From Thermoplasmata archaeon (lineage in GTDB: Archaea; Thermoplasmatota; Poseidoniia; Poseidoniales; Thalassarchaeaceae), in the NCBI GenBank assembly GCA_002727675.1, contig PBXQ01000054.1, positions 1 through 56,042 on the forward strand: a DNA stretch of 56,042 nt. Direction: 5' to 3'. The position numbers were made by a program, and so were the translations under genes. This document shows positions 1 through 10,167 of this stretch, one piece after another (within the stretch, counting starts at the first letter, position 1; every line of letters begins with the position of its first letter). The notes under the pieces are model-generated. The model did not search any database and was not told the origin of the DNA. It was given only the letters and a program-made list of their open reading frames with translations.

Positions 1-1
1 C

Positions 2-1618
2 CCGATTATAGGGGGTGATTCCTGGCGAGATAGATACGGATGTATCGACAATGACGGCGATGGTCAATCTGATCTCAATGATGCCTTTCTTAATCAATCA
101 ACTCAATGGAGTGATACTGATGGTGATGGTTTTGGGGATAATTGGGATAATGTTTCCTGGAACAATACTCGTGCATCTTATTGGCCTGGGATTTGGATTT
201 TAGGTGCCTTTTTACCAGACCCCTCTCCAATGGATTCGGATAACGATGGTTTTGAGGATGGTGGAATTTCTAACAGTTCTCAACCTTGGGATGATTGTGA
301 AGATTTAGTTGGTTATTCATGGCGAAATCTAGTTGGTTGTCCAGACGAAGATGGTGATGGTTGGGCTGATATTGAGGATGGGGTGCCTAATAACCCCACT
401 CAAACGGAAGATTCAGATGGTGATGGTTATGGCGATTCCATTAATGGTACGGAAGTAGATGATTGTCCGAATCGTGCTGGAAATAGCACCATTGATCAAT
501 TAGGTTGTCCAGATAATGATGGCGATGGGATCTCAAATGATGCTGACGATTGTCCGACTGTTTTTGGATATCCGCCCAATGGTTGTCCTGATCGGGATGG
601 TGATGGTTATGTGGATGAGACTGGGGAGAGTGATGCCTTAGTAGATGGCTGCCCAGATGATTTTGGCACCTCATTTGAAGACAAGTATGGTTGCCCTGAT
701 GGCGATGGTGATGGTTATTCAGATGAGGGTGATCAATTCTCTAATGATAGCACTCAATGGAGTGATAGTGATGGTGATGGATATGGTGACAATCCAAATG
801 GTACAAATGCTGATGATTGTCCATATCGTGAAGGTAATTCGTCAATAGAAATTCTTGGTTGTGATGATGCTGATGGCGATGGTTATTCTGATATTATTGA
901 TTTATTCTCTGAAAACGGCTTGCTTTGGTCAGACAGTGATGGTGATGGATTTGCTGACCAGTTAGGTACTAACCAGTCAGATGATTGTATAAACAAAGTT
1001 GGTAATTCTAGTAATTACTTGCTAGGTTGTCCCGATTTAGATGGTGATGGAATCCCAGATTCATTGGATGATGACATAGATGGTGATGGATATACGAACA
1101 TAGAAGAAAATAATGCAGCAAATGCTACAGATCCATTTGATCCCAATAGTTTCCCAGTTAATTCTAACACAGATTCACAGAATGGGGCTGAGGATGGAAA
1201 TCCATCTAGTGGTTCATCTTTAGGGGGATTCAACAATTCATTACTAATTGCTGTATTGTTGTTGCTTCTTGTGATTGTCGGTAGAATAGGTTTCAACATT
1301 AATGCCAATGTCAAATCCCGTAAGTTGTTTGAGGAGATGCAAACAACTTTTTCTAAAATTAATGATTTTGAAGGTCTTTCATCATTTGAAGAAGAGTTAG
1401 ATCAGGCATTGAAGACAAATTCAATCATGGCATCTCAAGGGGTATATCTTCGTAATAGAATTGAGAAGAAGAGAACAAAGTTCATGGAGGAGTTACAAGT
1501 TTCTCAATATGCTGAATGGTGGGCTCAAATGGGATATCAGCAACAACAATCAGGTTGGTATCCAGCAGATGGTCAATCACAATGGCCTGCTGGAAATTAT
1601 GACCAAGGTCAACAATGA
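2..1618 (+). CDS. Calcium-repeat surface protein with C-terminal membrane anchor (5' end outside window)
   Basis: The ORF track starts at the first Met (230), but the frame is open back to base 2 and encodes the same repeat type there (DNDGDGQSD, DTDGDGFGD), so the gene enters from the left edge and its start is not visible. The visible part has about thirteen DxDxDG calcium-binding loops of thrombospondin type 3 kind, many followed by DDCP/GCPD segments with paired cysteines. Near the C-terminus a hydrophobic helix (SLLIAVLLLLLVIVGRIGF) is followed by a charged, then Gln/Trp/Tyr-rich tail. This implies an exported, calcium-stiffened stalk anchored in the membrane with a cytoplasmic tail. Such repeats are known to bind calcium; the ligand or adhesion target is unknown. 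Confidence 0.85.
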   Translation, partial: PIIGGDSWRDRYGCIDNDGDGQSDLNDAFLNQSTQWSDTDGDGFGDNWDNVSWNNTRASYWPGIWILGAFLPDPSPMDSDNDGFEDGGISNSSQPWDDCEDLVGYSWRNLVGCPDEDGDGWADIEDGVPNNPTQTEDSDGDGYGDSINGTEVDDCPNRAGNSTIDQLGCPDNDGDGISNDADDCPTVFGYPPNGCPDRDGDGYVDETGESDALVDGCPDDFGTSFEDKYGCPDGDGDGYSDEGDQFSNDSTQWSDSDGDGYGDNPNGTNADDCPYREGNSSIEILGCDDADGDGYSDIIDLFSENGLLWSDSDGDGFADQLGTNQSDDCINKVGNSSNYLLGCPDLDGDGIPDSLDDDIDGDGYTNIEENNAANATDPFDPNSFPVNSNTDSQNGAEDGNPSSGSSLGGFNNSLLIAVLLLLLVIVGRIGFNINANVKSRKLFEEMQTTFSKINDFEGLSSFEEELDQALKTNSIMASQGVYLRNRIEKKRTKFMEELQVSQYAEWWAQMGYQQQQSGWYPADGQSQWPAGNYDQGQQ

Positions 1619-1688
1619 ACAATAATTGCCAAAAATTCCCCTCAAGTTGAAAGAGGGGTCGCATTCAGCGTTGTTTAGAGGGAATGGT

Positions 1689-3011
1689 ATGTCTGGCAAA
1701 GTAATCAACGATACAATCCATGGAATGTTTAGAATTAAGGGAGTTAGAGAGGAACTTCTCACTACTCCAGAGTTCAATAAATTAAGTCATATCAAACAAC
1801 TTGGTTTAGCTCACTTAGTTTTCCCTGGTGCACATCATACTAGATTTGAACACTCTCTTGGAGTCTCTCATATTGGGGGTTTGATGGCTGATTCTGTAGG
1901 TCTTGATGAGCATGAGAAAGATATTGTGCAAGTAGCTGGGATGTTACACGATGTAGGGCATGGGCCATATTCTCACACGCTTGAGCACATACTTCACGAG
2001 CGTGGGGGGGCTGATCATATGCATATTACTGAAGGAATCATTACAGGTGATTATGATATTCTTAAGGATGATGAACATTCATTATTTGAAAATAGGATGA
2101 AAATACCTGAAATTCTAGAAAATTATGATATTGACCCTGAACAAGTTGCTGGATTAATACATGGCGCTGATGCAGCAGGTTCAGAAAGAAATTTGTTTAG
2201 TTGGTCTGAGGGTGGTAGTAATTTTGAGTCTGAAGATCATACATTAGCTCATTTAATTCATGGCCCTGTAGATTGTGATCAATTAGATTATTTGTTGCGA
2301 GATGCACACTTTACTGGTGTGGCACATGGTGTGGTAGACCACCTTAGGTTGGTCGAGTGTTTGGAAAGGCACAGTGGTGATGTTGCTGTTCAAGAAGGTG
2401 GCGTACCTGCTCTGGAGGGGATGTTAATGGCTCGTGGTCTAATGTATTCTGCAGTATATTTCCATAAAGTTACAAGAGTTACAGAAATGATGCTTTCTAG
2501 AGCTGTTGAAAGAAGTGCCGATAATCTTCCAGATGCCGTTGATATGCAAAGGATGGTAGATGCTGAAATTTGGCAGGCTTTGTCAGAGGCTGGGGGGATT
2601 GCTAAGGAGATGTTGCGCCGCTTAAAATATCGTCAATTGTTGAAGGTTTGTGTCACTCGCAGGGCTGATGAATTCAGTGAAGATCAGATTAAGAGATTGG
2701 TACAACTTGCCGAAAATGGGGATTTAAGGAGAGAAATTGAAGATGAAATTTGTAGGAGAGCGAAGGTTCCTGAAGGATTTGTTGCAATCGATGTCCCTAG
2801 TGTAAAATTATTACTTTCAGAGCCAAGAATGGCCCAAGTTGACGTGCGGATAATTGGACATGACGGCAAGACTCGTTGGTTCCAAGAACATACACCTATA
2901 GCAGATGCACTGCGCAGGAGGCAAGTTTCTCAGGCTGCTATGTTCATCATGACATTACCAAATTCTACTGAAGATGTTGCTCAAGTAGCAGAGCGTATTA
3001 TATTTCAATAA
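1689..3011 (+). CDS. HD-domain phosphohydrolase (dNTPase/SAMHD1-like)
   Basis: The protein starts MSGKVINDTIHG, the usual opening of this family (KVINDPIHG). It has the HD metal site in order: HTRFEHSLG around residue 55, MLHDVGHGPYSHTLEH with the HD pair near residue 87, and a later DCDQLDYLLRD around 200. These fit a metal-dependent phosphohydrolase acting on deoxynucleoside triphosphates or a related nucleotide. The track places the start at a TTG (1626). I prefer the ATG at 1689, because it is preceded by AGAGGG at RBS distance and gives the family N-terminus. Length is about 440 residues, normal for the family. The exact substrate cannot be read from sequence. Confidence 0.85.
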   Translation: MSGKVINDTIHGMFRIKGVREELLTTPEFNKLSHIKQLGLAHLVFPGAHHTRFEHSLGVSHIGGLMADSVGLDEHEKDIVQVAGMLHDVGHGPYSHTLEHILHERGGADHMHITEGIITGDYDILKDDEHSLFENRMKIPEILENYDIDPEQVAGLIHGADAAGSERNLFSWSEGGSNFESEDHTLAHLIHGPVDCDQLDYLLRDAHFTGVAHGVVDHLRLVECLERHSGDVAVQEGGVPALEGMLMARGLMYSAVYFHKVTRVTEMMLSRAVERSADNLPDAVDMQRMVDAEIWQALSEAGGIAKEMLRRLKYRQLLKVCVTRRADEFSEDQIKRLVQLAENGDLRREIEDEICRRAKVPEGFVAIDVPSVKLLLSEPRMAQVDVRIIGHDGKTRWFQEHTPIADALRRRQVSQAAMFIMTLPNSTEDVAQVAERIIFQ

Positions 3012-3030
3012 TTGACTCACGTGGGATTTT

Positions 3031-3459
3031 ATGGCTGAGGACTCTGATGTAGTAGATTCCGAGAATTCATTCATACGCTCTCCGGCTGCAATTATGGCAG
3101 CAATATCTGGCGGCACTCTTTCTGTTTCTGCAATTTTAAACCCTAGTAAGGTTACAGGTTTGAGTCTATGTCCTATCTTCCACATGACTGGTGTAGAATG
3201 TCCTTTTTGTGGGATGACTCGTTCCTTTGTTTCAATCACTCATGCTCGTTTTTCTGAAGCTTTGGATTACAATATTGGATCCCCGTTAATCTATGTGGCT
3301 TTTGTCTGGATGCTATTTGTATCAGTTAGAGATTTGAAATTAGGCCAGCATAAAGAGATCCCATCAACCCCCAAATGGCTGTACAAATCGTGGCTTATGG
3401 TTACAATAACAGTATTTGCTTGGCTCTTTTGGAGCCGTTGGTTAAGCAATCTAATCTGA
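3031..3459 (+). CDS. DUF2752 membrane protein
   Basis: A 142-residue protein with the DUF2752 signature: CPIFHMTGVECPFCGMTRSFVSITH, that is CPxCGxTR followed by a short amphipathic segment, then hydrophobic helices (PLIYVAFVWMLFVSV and WLMVTITVFAWLFW). A further hydrophobic stretch, AAIMAAISGGTLSVSAIL, lies near the N-terminus. It is probably a small integral membrane protein with a Cys-containing re-entrant loop. The family has no established function. It begins 19 bases after the HD phosphohydrolase and may be co-transcribed with it. Its 3' end directly abuts the convergent TM2 gene. Confidence 0.8.
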   Translation: MAEDSDVVDSENSFIRSPAAIMAAISGGTLSVSAILNPSKVTGLSLCPIFHMTGVECPFCGMTRSFVSITHARFSEALDYNIGSPLIYVAFVWMLFVSVRDLKLGQHKEIPSTPKWLYKSWLMVTITVFAWLFWSRWLSNLI

Positions 3460-3852
3460 TTACCTTTTTAGAGGCATTCCATTTGCATCTGGTAGATTTC
3501 CCATGACTATCAATATCAAATCAATTAATTGCCAAATCCCACATCCGCCAAGAGTTATTAATTTGAGAATGCCAAGTCCCGTGTATCCAAGGTAAAATCT
3601 GTCAATTCCTAAATAACCCACAAAAATAGCCAGTAGCAGAGCTATTAACCATTCTTTTTCTTCTCCGCCTACTTGTGTTGCGCCCATCGGCACACCAGCC
3701 ATTGCTGGTGCTGGTGCTGGTGCTGGTGCAGGTGCAGGTGCACTAGCAGCGGGAACAAATCCTGGGAAATGTTGTTGCGTGTATTGCAAAGCGCTTTCAG
3801 GCGCGTGTCCTTGTCCAATTAATCCATCATAGTATTCTTGTGCTCCACTCAT
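3460..3852 (-). CDS. TM2-domain membrane protein with Ala-Pro linker
   Basis: The C-terminal half is a TM2 domain: a charged start ([52 protein letters not shown]) with two hydrophobic helices joined by the conserved DRFYLGY turn. Before it lie a short N-terminal region ([27 protein letters not shown]) and an Ala-Pro repeat ([12 protein letters not shown]) acting as linker. The track start at 3915 is in frame but has no RBS. I use the ATG at 3852, preceded by GGAGGTTTAG about a dozen bases upstream. TM2 proteins often carry variable soluble N-domains; the function is not known. Confidence 0.8.
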   Translation of the reverse strand: MSGAQEYYDGLIGQGHAPESALQYTQQHFPGFVPAASAPAPAPAPAPAPAMAGVPMGATQVGGEEKEWLIALLLAIFVGYLGIDRFYLGYTGLGILKLITLGGCGIWQLIDLILIVMGNLPDANGMPLKR

Positions 3853-3978
3853 ATTATCACTAAACCTCCGAATAAGGTTTAGCATATAATTTGACCGACT
3901 AGATATAATACTCAAACTAAAAACCTCTCATTAGCAAAGATTGGTTGGGTAATAGTGAAAAGTAGAACTTAGGTCGGC

Positions 3979-4005
3979 GGTCAAGAACAGAGTTTTTCTC
4001 TGACC
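3979..4005 (+). promoter_or_regulatory. Bulged hairpin in the gdhA leader
   Basis: The leader reads GGTC-aagaac-AGAG-ttttt-CTCT-GACC, giving two stacked 4-bp stems with a six-base one-sided bulge. It ends just upstream of the AGGTG ribosome site of gdhA. It could be a regulatory leader or an early terminator. Only the pairing is seen; no function is shown. Confidence 0.3.
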
Positions 4006-4011
4006 TTTTAG

Positions 4012-5382
<1,371 letters not shown>

Positions 5383-5388
5383 TTTTCT

Positions 5389-5652
5389 TCAAACAGCCGT
5401 TGGTGCTACGTGGTCATCATCTTTATCAGAGTCATCATTGACTCTATTCCAAACACCAGTCATTAATTCGTGGTGGTGATTTTTGCAATAGTGGAATCTT
5501 CGGTATGCTTCTCTAAATGAATATGCTTTCTTACCAGTAGCTACCAAATATCCTTCTGGCGAAAGGCGGCTAATAATTTCTCCATTCTCCTCACATCCGG
5601 GGTAGTCACATTTTGGGTTTGTGGAATCTTTTTGTTTGTTATTATTAGTCAT
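5389..5652 (-). CDS. Small Cys/His-rich hypothetical protein
   Basis: An 87-residue protein I do not recognise. It has CDYPGCEENGE near the N-terminus and a later HYCKNHHHELMTGVW; together C-x4-C and C-x2-HHH could form a mononuclear zinc site. The end is acidic (DDSDKDDDH). The ATG is preceded by AGGGGGAAACAT, a good RBS, and the frame fills the gap between gdhA and the biotin carrier gene, so I consider it real. It overlaps shadow ORFs from the end of gdhA only at its own 3' side. Confidence 0.6.
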   Translation of the reverse strand: MTNNNKQKDSTNPKCDYPGCEENGEIISRLSPEGYLVATGKKAYSFREAYRRFHYCKNHHHELMTGVWNRVNDDSDKDDDHVAPTAV

Positions 5653-5685
5653 ATGTTTCCCCCTTTAAATTAATTATTTTGATAG

Positions 5686-6099
5686 TTAATTGTCTTGTTC
5701 CTCATCATCTGTATTTGGTTCAATTACTACTAGAGGAAAATTTGATTCAATATTAACTCCAGCTTGACAATTAACTTCTGTTACTACACCTGTAATCGGG
5801 GCAGCGACTTCATTTTGCATTTTCATTGCCTCAAGAATTAGAATAACTTCTCCTTCTTTAACTTCTTGACCTACTTCAACTTCTACAGTAATGATCTTAC
5901 CAGGTATAGAACTTGAAACAACACCTGATTTTGCTCTTTTCTTGCCCGTTCGCTTTCGTTTTGAAGTTGTAGCAGTTTCCCCTTCTACTTCAATGTGAAA
6001 GGTTTCCCCTTCAACCGTAGCTTTCCATGAATCTCCAACAGGTTCTAATTCAACCTCGAAAGTTTCCCCATTAATGGTAACCTTTCTTTTTTCAGTCAA
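5686..6099 (-). CDS. Biotin carboxyl carrier protein of acyl-CoA carboxylase
   Basis: The C-terminal half is a biotinyl domain with the biotin-accepting lysine in EAMKMQNEVAAP, about 45 residues from the end. The N-terminal part (KVTINGETFEVELEPVG) is the usual beta-rich lead-in, and a basic KRKRTGKKRAK linker separates the two. It carries carboxybiotin between a biotin carboxylase and the carboxyltransferase. It is the third gene of the operon with the carboxyltransferase and a small accessory gene. It starts at TTG: the perfect GGAGGTGAT ribosome site sits three bases before it and overlaps the stop of the previous gene. No biotin carboxylase gene is present in the window. Confidence 0.92.
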   Translation of the reverse strand: MTEKRKVTINGETFEVELEPVGDSWKATVEGETFHIEVEGETATTSKRKRTGKKRAKSGVVSSSIPGKIITVEVEVGQEVKEGEVILILEAMKMQNEVAAPITGVVTEVNCQAGVNIESNFPLVVIEPNTDDEEQDN

Positions 6100-6102
6100 A
6101 AT

Positions 6103-6111
6103 ATCACCTCC
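6103..6111 (-). promoter_or_regulatory. Full-length Shine-Dalgarno deciding a TTG start
   Basis: On the minus strand GGAGGTGAT, fully complementary to the archaeal 16S 3' end, is followed by ATT and the TTG codon at 6099. It establishes that the biotin carrier uses TTG, and it overlaps the upstream stop codon, suggesting coupled translation. Confidence 0.7.
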
Positions 6112-6436
6112 AAGTAGACCTCTTTGATCTGGAAAATGAATATCCTGGCAACCCTAATGCCATAAGTCGGTGGTCTTGAGCCCAAGGGCTTCCCATTTGC
6201 CTTCCAATTGTTGACTGAGTTTCAGTGCTGTGGTTTTGAATTGAAAGTACTGCCATGATGGCTGCAACCTTTCTTATCTTTGAGCGGTTATCAGAATGAT
6301 TAGGAGATTCATCAATTTCTTCTATTGGCACATTTTCTTTGATTAAGTGTGAATCAAATTCAATAATTTCAGAGATGTCACCTCTAGTATTATGTAATAT
6401 ATTACTTAATGAATTATTGTAAGTTTCATCATTCAT
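6104..6436 (-). CDS. Small accessory protein between carboxyltransferase and BCCP
   Basis: A 110-residue protein between the carboxyltransferase and the biotin carrier genes. The N-terminal half is acidic and probably flexible. The C-terminal half reads IRKVAAIMAVLSIQN and then SPWAQDHRLMALG. This hydrophobic helix followed by a W-x3-H/G-R-like element resembles the C-terminal part of small subunits of biotin-dependent carboxylases and sodium-pump decarboxylases. By position it could correspond to the small PccX/epsilon-type subunit seen in some archaeal propionyl-CoA carboxylases; this is inference. Start chosen at ATG 6436, with AGGTGA overlapping the previous stop; the track's GTG at 6445 is less likely. 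Confidence 0.55.
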   Translation of the reverse strand: MNDETYNNSLSNILHNTRGDISEIIEFDSHLIKENVPIEEIDESPNHSDNRSKIRKVAAIMAVLSIQNHSTETQSTIGRQMGSPWAQDHRLMALGLPGYSFSRSKRSTWR

Positions 6437-6445
6437 ATAATTCAC

Positions 6446-7999
6446 CTACAATGGTATATTGCCATGCTTTCTTGCAGGACGATCTTCTTGTTTATCAAGT
6501 AACATTCCCAATGCCTTGCAAAGTTTTTCACGCGTGTTTTTTGGTTCTATAACATCATCCAAGTAACCTAGGGATGCTGCTTTGTAAGGATTGGCAAATA
6601 AATCTCCATATTCTTCAACGAGTCGTTCTCTTTCTTGTTCTGGGTTTCTTGACGAATTAATCCTTTTACGATGAATAATTTGTACAGCACCATCTGCACC
6701 CATTACTGCTAGTTGTGCGGTTGGCCAAGCTATATTGTAATCGCCTCTAATATGTTTAGAGCACATTACATCATAAGCACCCCCATACGCTTTTCTCATT
6801 ATAACGGTCATTTTTGGCACAGTGGATTCAGAATATGCATAGAGTAGTTTGGCGCCATGGCGAATAATCCCACCCCATTCTTGATTTGCTCCAGGTAAGA
6901 ATCCAGGTACATCAACAAATGTCAACAATGGAATATTGAAAGCATCACAAAAACGAATGAATCTGGCAGCCTTTACAGATGCATCAATATCTAGGCACCC
7001 CGCCAATACTTTAGGTTGGTTTCCGATTATTCCAACAGTATTTCCATCTAGGCGAGCTTAACCAATTACGATATTTTTTGCATAATCACCTTGAACTTCG
7101 AGAAAAGCTCCATCATCAACAATTTCTGAAATCACGTCCAATACGTCATAGGGCTTTTGTGAATCTTCAGGTACCAATTCTTGTAGTTTCTCACATAATC
7201 TATTTGCTGGGTCTTTTGTAGGTTTTAGTGGTGTTTTTTCGAGATTATTTTGTGGTAGATGGGAAACTAATTCTCTTGCAATTTCAAGCGCATCTTCATC
7301 ATCATTTGCCGTGAAATGAGTAACTCCTGACATTGATGCATGTGTTGAGGCACCACCTAATTCTTCAAATGATACTTCTTCATTTGTGACGGTTTTGATA
7401 ACTTCAGGTCCAGTGATAAACATGTGTGCTGTTTTATTCACCATGATGACAAAATCTGTAATTGCGGGGCTGTAAACCGCCCCTCCAGCACAAGGTCCCA
7501 TAATGATACTAATTTGTGGAATAATTCCACTCGCTCTCACATTTCGGAAGAAAATTTCAGCATAAGAGCCTAAACTTGCGACCCCTTCCTGAATTCTAGC
7601 TCCTCCGCTGTCATTGAGCCCAATGACGGGTGCTCCAGTTTTCATCGCCATATCAAGGACTTTGCAAATTTTTAGACCATGCATTTCTCCAAGGCTCCCC
7701 CCATATACAGTGAAATCTTGTGCGAAGCAGTAAATTGGCCGACCTTCAATTGTTCCATGTCCAGTAATTACGCCGTCCCCTGGGATGACATTTTGATCCA
7801 TTCCAAAATCACGGCATCTGTGCTCAACTAAGGAATCAATCTCTTGAAATGAGCCCTCATCTAACAGTAATTCTAGTCTTTCACGTGCAGTCATCTTACC
7901 TTTAGCGTGTTGAGCATCTACTCTTTGGCCACCTCCGCCAGCTTCTGCAACAGCCTTCCTACGCCGCAAATCGCCTAGTCTTTCCTCGGTCGTTTTCAT
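6446..7999 (-). pseudogene. pccB: Propionyl-CoA/acyl-CoA carboxylase carboxyltransferase subunit, interrupted by in-frame TAA
   Basis: Transfers CO2 from carboxybiotin to propionyl-CoA (or acetyl-CoA). Two ORFs (7058-8104 and 6446-7006) lie in the same frame and together give a normal 517-residue protein. The first ends YAKNIVIG, then TAA at 7058-7060, and the frame continues [15 protein letters not shown], where the family has one residue (usually F) at the stop. The N-half has the TARERLELLLDEGSF start and the GGARIQEGV and GPCAGGAVYSPA oxyanion elements. The C-half has [21 protein letters not shown] and the usual ending. Start chosen at ATG 7999 (MKTTEERLGDLRRRK). The stop may be a sequencing or assembly error, a real lesion or readthrough; the flanks show no other decay. 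Confidence 0.85.
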
Positions 8000-8124
8000 T
8001 CCGCTCAACTCGCAGGTGACAACACTCGCCAATAGACTATGCGGCTCATAGTAATCAATTATTTCTGAAATGTGAGGGTCGCTCAATTGAAAGGGGAGGG
8101 GCATTTCGACTACTACGGGGTCCT

Positions 8125-8562
8125 ATGCGCATCGTCATTGCAAAACCAGGTCTTGATGGCCATGATAGGGGTGCTAAGGTTGTTGCTCGTGCATTACGGG
8201 ACGGTGGTCATGAAGTAATTTATACTGGTTTAAGAAGAACTCCAGAACAAATAGTACGTACCGTTTTAGATGAAGATGCAGATATGCTTGGACTTTCTAG
8301 TTTATCTGGTGCTCATGCATTTTTGTTTCCTCGGATTTGTGAGTTGTTAAAACAGGAGGGTTGTGGTGATGTCACAGTATTTGGGGGAGGTATAATACCT
8401 GTTGATGATCGCTCAGAGTTATACAGGGCTGGAATTAGGGCTATTTTTGGACCAGGTACAAAAATGCAGGAAATGATTGATTTCGTTAATGAAGTAAAAA
8501 ATAGAATAGATGTCGGAAAACCAGTTGGTGTTGGAGAGGGTGGCGATTGGTTTTGGTCTTAG
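8125..8562 (+). CDS. mcmA2: Methylmalonyl-CoA mutase, B12-binding subunit
   Basis: A 145-residue stand-alone cobalamin-binding domain of the base-off/His-on type. The cobalt-ligand motif DxHxxG is present as GLDGHDRGAK near residue 10. The SLSGAH element and GGGIIP loop that contact the nucleotide tail of B12 follow at about 65 and 95. With a separate large subunit it converts methylmalonyl-CoA to succinyl-CoA. That large subunit is not in the window. The gene diverges from the carboxyltransferase across about 125 bases and overlaps the MeaB gene by 16 bases, so this is a propionyl-CoA to succinyl-CoA module. Confidence 0.9.
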   Translation: MRIVIAKPGLDGHDRGAKVVARALRDGGHEVIYTGLRRTPEQIVRTVLDEDADMLGLSSLSGAHAFLFPRICELLKQEGCGDVTVFGGGIIPVDDRSELYRAGIRAIFGPGTKMQEMIDFVNEVKNRIDVGKPVGVGEGGDWFWS

Positions 8563-9455
8563 GACGTGAGCAGTTGTCAATTGAGTTTGTTAATCAAGCA
8601 CTTTCTGGAAATCGTAGGTCTTTGGCCAAATTGTTATCAAGTATTGAGAACGGTGAATTAGATAGTAATTCTATTGGATTAGATGGACATGATGATGATG
8701 GAACCATAATAGGAATTACAGGCGCTCCAGGTGTAGGGAAAAGTAGTTTGATTGAGAAGTTGATTTCTCATTGGTCTACCCAAGGTTTGAAAATTGCTGT
8801 AATAGCAGTTGATCCATCTTCACCTCTTTCTGGTGGTGCCTTATTGGGTGATCGTATTAGGATGGATTCTGCAGATAGTAATTCAAATGTTTTTGTTAGA
8901 TCATTTGCAACCAGAAATCAACCAGGGGGTCTACCAAAATCGGTGGGGTTAGCAGCCAATCTGATGAGGAAATGCGGATATGATTTGGTTTTAATCGAAA
9001 CAGTGGGTGCAGGTCAATCAGAAATTAGAATAGTTTCATTTGCTGATAGAGTTGTGCTTATTGAATCCCCAAATAGTGGGGATCAAATACAAGCAGAAAA
9101 GGCGGGTATAATGGAAATTGCTGATTTGATTGTTGTAAATAAATCAGATTTACCAAATGCAGAACGTTCTGCTATGCAAATCACTTCTGCTCTTCAGATA
9201 TCAGGTTCTCCTACTTGCGTATTATTGGCATCAGCAAAAACAGGCGAGGGGGTTGAAGAACTTGCTTCACAATTACTTTCTATTCCTATAAAGATGGGTG
9301 CAGAGGTTGCAAGGGCTCGTGAAAGGCTATTGGCGGCATGGGCTTCATCCCTACTTTCAAGAGAAGATATATCTAAGATAATAAATGACATTTCCTCTGG
9401 TGAAGTAGATGCAGAAAAATGGGTTTTGAATAATTTGAGGTGGTATGATGAATGA
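8547..9455 (+). CDS. meaB: MeaB/ArgK GTPase, methylmalonyl-CoA mutase chaperone
   Basis: G3E-type P-loop GTPase that protects methylmalonyl-CoA mutase and helps load its B12 cofactor. Motifs in order: Walker A GAPGVGKSS near residue 59, AVDPSSPLSGGALLGDRIRM (switch region), RSFATRNQPGG, the Walker B region LVLIETVGAGQSE, and base-recognition NKSD. At 302 residues it is slightly short of the usual 310-330. It starts at TTG 8547 inside the end of the mutase subunit gene, with GAGAGGG as RBS, which implies translational coupling. Typical family members have DTVGVGQSE where this one has ETVGAGQSE. Confidence 0.93.
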   Translation: MVLVLGREQLSIEFVNQALSGNRRSLAKLLSSIENGELDSNSIGLDGHDDDGTIIGITGAPGVGKSSLIEKLISHWSTQGLKIAVIAVDPSSPLSGGALLGDRIRMDSADSNSNVFVRSFATRNQPGGLPKSVGLAANLMRKCGYDLVLIETVGAGQSEIRIVSFADRVVLIESPNSGDQIQAEKAGIMEIADLIVVNKSDLPNAERSAMQITSALQISGSPTCVLLASAKTGEGVEELASQLLSIPIKMGAEVARARERLLAAWASSLLSREDISKIINDISSGEVDAEKWVLNNLRWYDE

Positions 9456-10095
9456 TTCTTTGATACTGGCAGATGAATATGAAGCTGATCATGTTAAACA
9501 TAGTGTGGGTGGCTTAAGAGGCCATTTGTTAAGAAGAGCAATTCACCTTAGTATGGCATTTTTACCTTGGTTATATTATTGGCATGGCGCACTAATTTCT
9601 GATATTATTGGGATATCTATTCATAATTTTGTTACGATTGTTGTTTGTCTCATAATTTTAGCTGAATTAATTAGGTTGAAAATTGGTTTTACTATTATTG
9701 GTCAGCGAGACTATGAAGCAAAACAATTGAGTGCTTTATTTTGGGGTGCAATTTCAGTAGGTTTTGCGCTAATATATTCTCCACAAATTGGATTAATGGG
9801 TGCAGGCATTGGCTTGCCATTAATTTATGGATTATCTTTTGGAGATCCCGTTATGGGGGAAACTAGAAGGGCTGAAAAAAGCAGCAATTTTGTATTATTT
9901 TCTGGTTTATTAACGGTGTATTTAGTGTGGTTTTTATCTTGGCATTTAATCTCGACTCCATTGATTTATGCATTAATAATCCCTCCAATCCAGGTCGCCT
10001 CTGAATACCCAAGATTAAGGTGGATTGATGATAATGGTTTGATGGTATTAGTTCCATTAATTGTTATATTATGTTTTAACTCGTTGGGATTATAG
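9445..10095 (+). CDS. Polyprenol/dolichol-kinase-like membrane protein
   Basis: A 216-residue polytopic membrane protein, about six hydrophobic segments. Elements match the dolichol kinase/phytol kinase family: an early RRAIHLSMAFLP (family R-K-x-x-H), a central LSFGDPVMGETRR (SFGDPxA-like), and near the end SEYPRLRWIDDNGLMVLVP (E-x-n-P-x-x-IDDN). These fit a CTP-dependent isoprenoid-alcohol kinase acting in the membrane, for example in archaeal lipid or glycosylation-lipid recycling. The substrate is not predictable from sequence. It overlaps the end of meaB by 11 bases; two consecutive ATGs (9445 and 9448) are both possible starts. Confidence 0.65.
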   Translation: MMNDSLILADEYEADHVKHSVGGLRGHLLRRAIHLSMAFLPWLYYWHGALISDIIGISIHNFVTIVVCLIILAELIRLKIGFTIIGQRDYEAKQLSALFWGAISVGFALIYSPQIGLMGAGIGLPLIYGLSFGDPVMGETRRAEKSSNFVLFSGLLTVYLVWFLSWHLISTPLIYALIIPPIQVASEYPRLRWIDDNGLMVLVPLIVILCFNSLGL

Positions 10096-10167
10096 AGTTG
10101 TATTATTGATAAGGCTATAATTGATTAGGGGTTATTGTTAAAATCCGGTTACTTGTCGTGGGTATTG

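Noticed and set aside
15-203. 62-residue ORF at the left edge
   Set aside because: Out-of-frame shadow of the calcium-repeat protein; the GATGG-rich repeats create hydrophobic frames.
360-1100. Recurring GATGGTGATGG units as a CRISPR or satellite
   Set aside because: Spacing and content follow the in-frame DxDGDG calcium loops; no constant repeat/spacer structure.
3706-3750. GGTGCT/GGTGCA tandem repeats as a repeat element
   Set aside because: They are codons of the Ala-Pro linker in the TM2 protein, not a mobile or CRISPR repeat.
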